DNA of 28,133 nucleotides, taken from contig JAKOMT010000010.1 in the NCBI GenBank assembly GCA_022241475.1, forward strand, positions 64,518 to 92,650. Direction: 5' to 3'. The notes under the pieces are model-generated. The model was not told the DNA's origin, ran no database searches, and saw only the letters and a program-made list of their open reading frames with translations. This DNA comes from Microvirga sp. GTDB lineage: Bacteria; Pseudomonadota; Alphaproteobacteria; Rhizobiales; Beijerinckiaceae. Position numbers and translations under genes: made by a program. Positions 24,778 through 28,133 of the stretch are shown here, piece by piece. The number at the start of each line of letters is the position of its first letter. Position 1 is the first letter of the stretch.

Positions 24778-25056
24778 TCAGCGCCTCTTCGCCTTCTTGT
24801 CCGCCGCGTGGCCGTGGAAGGTGCGCGTCGGCGAGAACTCGCCGAACTTGTGGCCCACCATTTCCTCGTTCACGAAAACGGGAATGTGCTTCTGTCCGTT
24901 GTAGACCCCGAAGGTGAGGCCGACGAACTGCGGAAGGATCGTGGAGCGACGGCTCCAGATCTTGATGACGTCGTTACGACCCGAATCGCGAGCCGCATCG
25001 GCCTTCTTGAGAAGGTAGCCGTCTACGAACGGGCCCTTCTTGATTGAACGTGCCAT
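24778..25056 (-). CDS. rpsS: 30S ribosomal protein S19
   Basis: S19 pairs with S13 in the head of the small subunit. The 92 residues begin [20 protein letters not shown], include [20 protein letters not shown] (39-58), and the signature [19 protein letters not shown]. Length and start are standard. It lies 10 bp after rplB. Confidence 0.98.
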   Translation of the reverse strand: MARSIKKGPFVDGYLLKKADAARDSGRNDVIKIWSRRSTILPQFVGLTFGVYNGQKHIPVFVNEEMVGHKFGEFSPTRTFHGHAADKKAKRR

Positions 25057-25066
25057 TGCGCGCTCC

Positions 25067-25906
25067 TTACCTCTTCTTGCGGGCGTGGCGGGTGTTGACG
25101 ATAAACTTGTCAGTCCGCTTGTTCGACCGGGTCTTGGCTCCCTTCGTGGGCTTGCCCCACGGGGTTACCGGGTGACGGCCGCCCGAGGTGCGGCCTTCGC
25201 CGCCGCCATGCGGATGGTCGATCGGGTTCATCGAGACGCCGCGATTGTGCGGACGCTTGCCGAGCCAGCGATTGCGGCCCGCCTTGCCCAACGAGATGTT
25301 CATGTGGTCGGGGTTCGACACTGCGCCCACCGTCGCGAAGCAGCGGCCGTGGACGAGGCGCTGCTCGCCCGAACCGAGGCGAAGCGAGACATAGCCGCGG
25401 TCGCGTCCGACGATCTGCGCATAGGCGCCCGCCGAGCGCGCGATCGATCCGCCGCGTCCGATCTTCAGCTCGATGTTGTGCACAACCGTTCCGACGGGGA
25501 TGTTCCCGATCGGCATGGCGTTGCCCGGCTTGATGTCGGCCTGCTCGGCCGAGACCACTTCGTCGCCGACGCTCAGACGCTGCGGGGCCAGGATATAAGC
25601 CTGCTCGCCGTCGGCGTAGGAGATCAACGCGATATACGCGGTGCGGTTGGGATCGTACTCGATCCGCTCGACCTTCGCCACGTCGCCCAGGCGCCCACGG
25701 CGCTTGAAGTCGACGACGCGATAGGTCCGCTTATGGCCGCCGCCGCGGAAACGCACGGTGACGCGGCCGGTGTTGTTGCGGCCGCCCTTGGACGACAGAC
25801 CCTCGGTGAGGGTCTTGACCGGCTTGCCCTTGTAGAGGCCGGACCGGTCGACGATCACGAGCTGACGGAGGCCAGGCGTGATCGGTTTGAAATGCTTCAA
25901 AGCCAT
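25067..25906 (-). CDS. rplB: 50S ribosomal protein L2
   Basis: L2 supports the peptidyl-transferase centre and subunit joining. The 279 residues begin [20 protein letters not shown] and contain the conserved C-terminal stretch [20 protein letters not shown] with the functionally important histidine. It ends [13 protein letters not shown]. It is 19 bp after rplW. Confidence 0.98.
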   Translation of the reverse strand: MALKHFKPITPGLRQLVIVDRSGLYKGKPVKTLTEGLSSKGGRNNTGRVTVRFRGGGHKRTYRVVDFKRRGRLGDVAKVERIEYDPNRTAYIALISYADGEQAYILAPQRLSVGDEVVSAEQADIKPGNAMPIGNIPVGTVVHNIELKIGRGGSIARSAGAYAQIVGRDRGYVSLRLGSGEQRLVHGRCFATVGAVSNPDHMNISLGKAGRNRWLGKRPHNRGVSMNPIDHPHGGGEGRTSGGRHPVTPWGKPTKGAKTRSNKRTDKFIVNTRHARKKR

Positions 25907-25925
25907 CGGATCACTCTCCTCACAC

Positions 25926-26222
25926 TCAAAGACCCGTAGTCACGTCGATGGTCTGGCCCTCTTCGAGGGTCACGACCGCTTTCTTGACGTCGTTGCGCCG
26001 TCCCTTGACGCCGCGGAAAACCTTGACCTTGCCCTTGGTGACGGCGACGTTCACGCCCTTCACCTTGACGCCGAACAGCTTTTCGACGGCGGACTTGATC
26101 TGCGGCTTCGTCGCGGTCATGGCGACCTTGAAGACGACCTTGTTCTGCTCCGAGAGAAGCGTGGCCTTCTCGGTGATCACCGGAGCGATGATCACGTCGT
26201 AATGGCGCGGATCGATGCTCAT
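25926..26222 (-). CDS. rplW: 50S ribosomal protein L23
   Basis: L23 is the main docking site for trigger factor and SRP at the tunnel exit. The 98 residues begin [20 protein letters not shown] and include [19 protein letters not shown], with the basic loop [13 protein letters not shown]. Its ATG overlaps the rplD stop by 4 bp (ATGA), indicating translational coupling. Confidence 0.98.
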   Translation of the reverse strand: MSIDPRHYDVIIAPVITEKATLLSEQNKVVFKVAMTATKPQIKSAVEKLFGVKVKGVNVAVTKGKVKVFRGVKGRRNDVKKAVVTLEEGQTIDVTTGL

Positions 26223-26839
26223 TTGAAGCGCGCCTCCAGCGCATCCACAGCCGCCTTCGTGAGAACGAGCTTCTCACGACGCAGGATGTCGTAGACGTTG
26301 ATGCCCTGGATCGGCAGCACGTCGATGTTCGGGATCGAACGCGAGGCGAGCTTGAAGTTCGCGTCGAGCTCGGCGCCGCCGATGATCAGCGCGTTCGTCC
26401 AGTCGAGCTTCGTCAACCGCTCGAGCAGCGCCTTCGTCTTCGGATCCTTCGCCGTGATGTCGTCGACGATGATCAGCGACTCGGCGCGCGCCTTGGAGGA
26501 CAACGCATGCTTGAGGGCCAGCGCGCGGACCTTCTTGGGAAGACCGTGCTCGTGGCTGCGAACGACCGGACCGAAGGCCCGGCCACCGCCGCGGAACAGG
26601 TTGGCGCGAGCCGAACCGTGACGCGCGTTGCCGGTGCCCTTCTGGCGGTAGATCTTCTTGCCCGTGCGGTTGATCTCGGCGCGCGTCTTGACGGCGTGCG
26701 TGCCGGCGCGACGCTTGGCGAGCTGCCAGCGCACGCAGCGCTGCAGAATGTCCGCGCGAGGCTCGAGCCCGAAGATCGCCTCGTCGAGTTCGACGGAGCC
26801 GGCTTCGGCGCCCTCGAGCGTGGTGATGTTGATCTTCAT
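26219..26839 (-). CDS. rplD: 50S ribosomal protein L4
   Basis: L4 lines the exit tunnel, and in E. coli also represses the S10 operon. The 206 residues include [20 protein letters not shown] (in the tunnel loop, about 62-81) and [21 protein letters not shown] used the ATG at 26839, which overlaps the rplC stop as TGATG; a GTG one codon earlier is possible. No E. coli-type S10 leader can be judged here, because tuf lies directly upstream of rpsJ. Confidence 0.97.
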   Translation of the reverse strand: MKINITTLEGAEAGSVELDEAIFGLEPRADILQRCVRWQLAKRRAGTHAVKTRAEINRTGKKIYRQKGTGNARHGSARANLFRGGGRAFGPVVRSHEHGLPKKVRALALKHALSSKARAESLIIVDDITAKDPKTKALLERLTKLDWTNALIIGGAELDANFKLASRSIPNIDVLPIQGINVYDILRREKLVLTKAAVDALEARFK

Positions 26840-27606
26840 CACGCGTTCTCCCCGTTCTGCGCTTCGACGCCCTGCTCTTGCTCGACCTGAGCCTGAGCGA
26901 AATCGGCCTGAGCGACGTCGGCGTCAGCGCCGGCTTCACGATACTTGCCGGGAACCGGAGCCTCGGCGGGAAGCGCGCGCTTCACCGCGTCACGGACGTG
27001 GATGAAACCACCCGCGACGCCGGGAACGGCGCCTTCGACGAGGATCAGGCCGCGCTCGACATCCGTCTGCACGACGCGCAGATTCTGAGTCGTCACGCGG
27101 TCGACGCCGAGATGACCGGGCATCTTCTTGCCCTTGAAGGTCTTGCCCGGGTCCTGACGGCCGCCGGTCGAACCGATCGAGCGGTGCGAGACCGAGACGC
27201 CGTGCGTGGCGCGAAGACCGGCGAAGTTCCAGCGCTTCATGCCGCCGGCGAAGCCCTTGCCGGTCGACGTTCCGGTCACGTCGACGAACTGTCCCACGAC
27301 GAAGTGATCCGCGAGGATCTCCGCGCCGACAGGGATCAGGGCGTCCTCGGTGACGCGGAACTCGGCGAGCTTGCGCTTGGGCTCGACCTGAGCCACCGCG
27401 AAGCGACCGCGTTCGGCCTTCGAGACGTTCTTCACCTTGGCCTTGCCGACGCCCACCTGGAGCGCGACATAACCGTTGCTTTCCTTGGTCCGGTGCGCGA
27501 CGACCTGACAGTTGTCAAGCTTCAGAACCGTGACCGGGACATGTTCCCCGGCGTCGTTGAAGACGCGGGTCATCCCAAGTTTTTGCGCGATGACGCCTGA
27601 GCGCAT
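26839..27606 (-). CDS. rplC: 50S ribosomal protein L3 with acidic C-terminal tail
   Basis: L3 is an early-binding large-subunit protein whose loop reaches the peptidyl-transferase centre. The start [20 protein letters not shown] and the signature [20 protein letters not shown] (118-137) are typical, as is [20 protein letters not shown]. From about residue 227 to 255 there is a Gln/Ala/acidic tail beyond the usual core. The ATG at 27606 has GAGAGGA upstream; an open frame ten codons longer has no such site. It lies 48 bp after rpsJ. Confidence 0.97.
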   Translation of the reverse strand: MRSGVIAQKLGMTRVFNDAGEHVPVTVLKLDNCQVVAHRTKESNGYVALQVGVGKAKVKNVSKAERGRFAVAQVEPKRKLAEFRVTEDALIPVGAEILADHFVVGQFVDVTGTSTGKGFAGGMKRWNFAGLRATHGVSVSHRSIGSTGGRQDPGKTFKGKKMPGHLGVDRVTTQNLRVVQTDVERGLILVEGAVPGVAGGFIHVRDAVKRALPAEAPVPGKYREAGADADVAQADFAQAQVEQEQGVEAQNGENA

Positions 27607-27654
27607 GAGCGTGTCCTCTCGGCGTGTTTCAGCCAAAAGCCCTTAAGCCGAAGC

Positions 27655-27963
27655 TTAGAGCTTGATCTCCACATCCACGCCTGCGGCGAGGTCGAGCTTC
27701 ATCAGCGCGTCCACGGTCTGCGGGGTGGGGTCTACGATATCGAGCACGCGCTTGTGCGTGCGCATCTCGAATTGCTCGCGCGACTTCTTGTCGATGTGCG
27801 GCGAACGCAGCACCGTGAAGCGCTCGAGACGGGTCGGGAGCGGGATGGGCCCACGAACCTGCGCGCCCGTACGCTTGGCCGTCGACACGATTTCGCGGGT
27901 CGAGGCGTCGAGGACGCGGTGATCGAACGCCTTCAGGCGAATACGAATGTTTTGACCGTTCAT
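27655..27963 (-). CDS. rpsJ: 30S ribosomal protein S10 (NusE)
   Basis: S10 is in the small-subunit head and also acts with NusB in transcription antitermination. The 102 residues begin [20 protein letters not shown] and contain [20 protein letters not shown] (38-57), the signature and tRNA-side loop. It is 68 bp after tuf, with a hairpin between them. Confidence 0.98.
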   Translation of the reverse strand: MNGQNIRIRLKAFDHRVLDASTREIVSTAKRTGAQVRGPIPLPTRLERFTVLRSPHIDKKSREQFEMRTHKRVLDIVDPTPQTVDALMKLDLAAGVDVEIKL

Positions 27964-27985
27964 GGGGAAGACCCGTCAAATAAGG

Positions 27986-28017
27986 GGAAGCGCGATCCGC
28001 GGTCGGGCCGCGCTTCC
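27986..28017 (-). promoter_or_regulatory. Hairpin between tuf and rpsJ
   Basis: GGAAGCGCG and CGCGCTTCC form a perfect 9-bp stem with a 14-nt loop in the 68-bp gap. No run of T follows on the - strand (CCTTATTTG comes next), so it is a weak terminator at best. It may adjust how much tuf transcription reads into the S10 genes. Confidence 0.4.
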
Positions 28018-28031
28018 GGAAAATGTGAGCC

Positions 28032-28133
28032 TCAGTCGAGGATGGCGGCGACGACGCCGGCGCCGACGGTGCGGCCGCCTTCACGGATGGCGAAGCGCAG
28101 CTTCTCCTCCATGGCGATCGGCACGATCAGCTC
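28032..28133 (-). CDS. tuf: Elongation factor Tu, C-terminal end (partial)
   Basis: Only the last 33 codons are in the window; the gene continues past its right edge. The translation reads [20 protein letters not shown] and then [13 protein letters not shown], the end of domain 3 of EF-Tu, which delivers aminoacyl-tRNA to the ribosome. Its place before rpsJ is the usual fusA-tuf-S10 arrangement. Confidence 0.96.
   Translation of the reverse strand, partial: ELIVPIAMEEKLRFAIREGGRTVGAGVVAAILD

Overview
The window looks like the chromosome of a GC-rich alphaproteobacterium, most likely of the Hyphomicrobiales. The basis is the ribosomal gene order (no rpsD between rpsK and rpoA, adk directly after secY), the sequence style of L29, S14 and RpoA, and the presence of a type Va autotransporter. 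A Methylocystis/Methylosinus-type relative is my guess from general resemblance only; no search was possible.

Left part (1-13.4 kb), accessory and signalling genes. A membrane-anchored hybrid histidine kinase (262-2376, +) converges on a small DUF2306-type membrane protein (2397-2792, -). A compact three-gene operon follows on the + strand: cobalt-type nitrile hydratase alpha, beta and the accessory/activator protein (3051-4790). The alpha subunit carries a His/Asp-rich N-terminal tail. A 59-residue protein of unknown function lies on the - strand (4803-4982), divergent from a HerA/DUF87-type ATPase (5143-6675, +). That ATPase converges on a very large sensor kinase (6688-10233, -) that fuses a sodium:solute-symporter-like transporter to STAC, PAS, kinase and receiver modules. 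A type Va autotransporter (10706-13324, +) completes this part. A near-identical copy of its last 41 codons lies just upstream of it (10319-10444), so a perfect 120-bp direct repeat flanks the gene.

Right part (13.4 kb to the end), all on the - strand: tuf (partial), rpsJ, rplC, rplD, rplW, rplB, rpsS, rplV, rpsC, rplP, rpmC, rpsQ / rplN, rplX, rplE, rpsN, rpsH, rplF, rplR, rpsE, rpmD, rplO / secY, adk / rpsM, rpsK, rpoA, rplQ. Most genes overlap or lie within about 80 bp of each other. The three widest gaps (rpsQ-rplN 196 bp, rplO-secY 211 bp, adk-rpsM 198 bp) mark likely transcription-unit borders. Two coincide with the classical S10/spc/alpha operon borders and hold promoter-like sequences; the third holds a terminator-like hairpin. 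Additional GC-rich hairpins sit in the rpsM-rpsK, rpsK-rpoA and rpoA-rplQ gaps. A perfect bidirectional terminator separates rplQ from the autotransporter.

I found no tRNA or rRNA gene, insertion sequence, CRISPR array, prophage or clearly novel multigene system. The most unusual items are the repeat-flanked autotransporter, the hairpins and terminator inside the ribosomal cluster, the His-tailed nitrile hydratase and the small unassigned protein.
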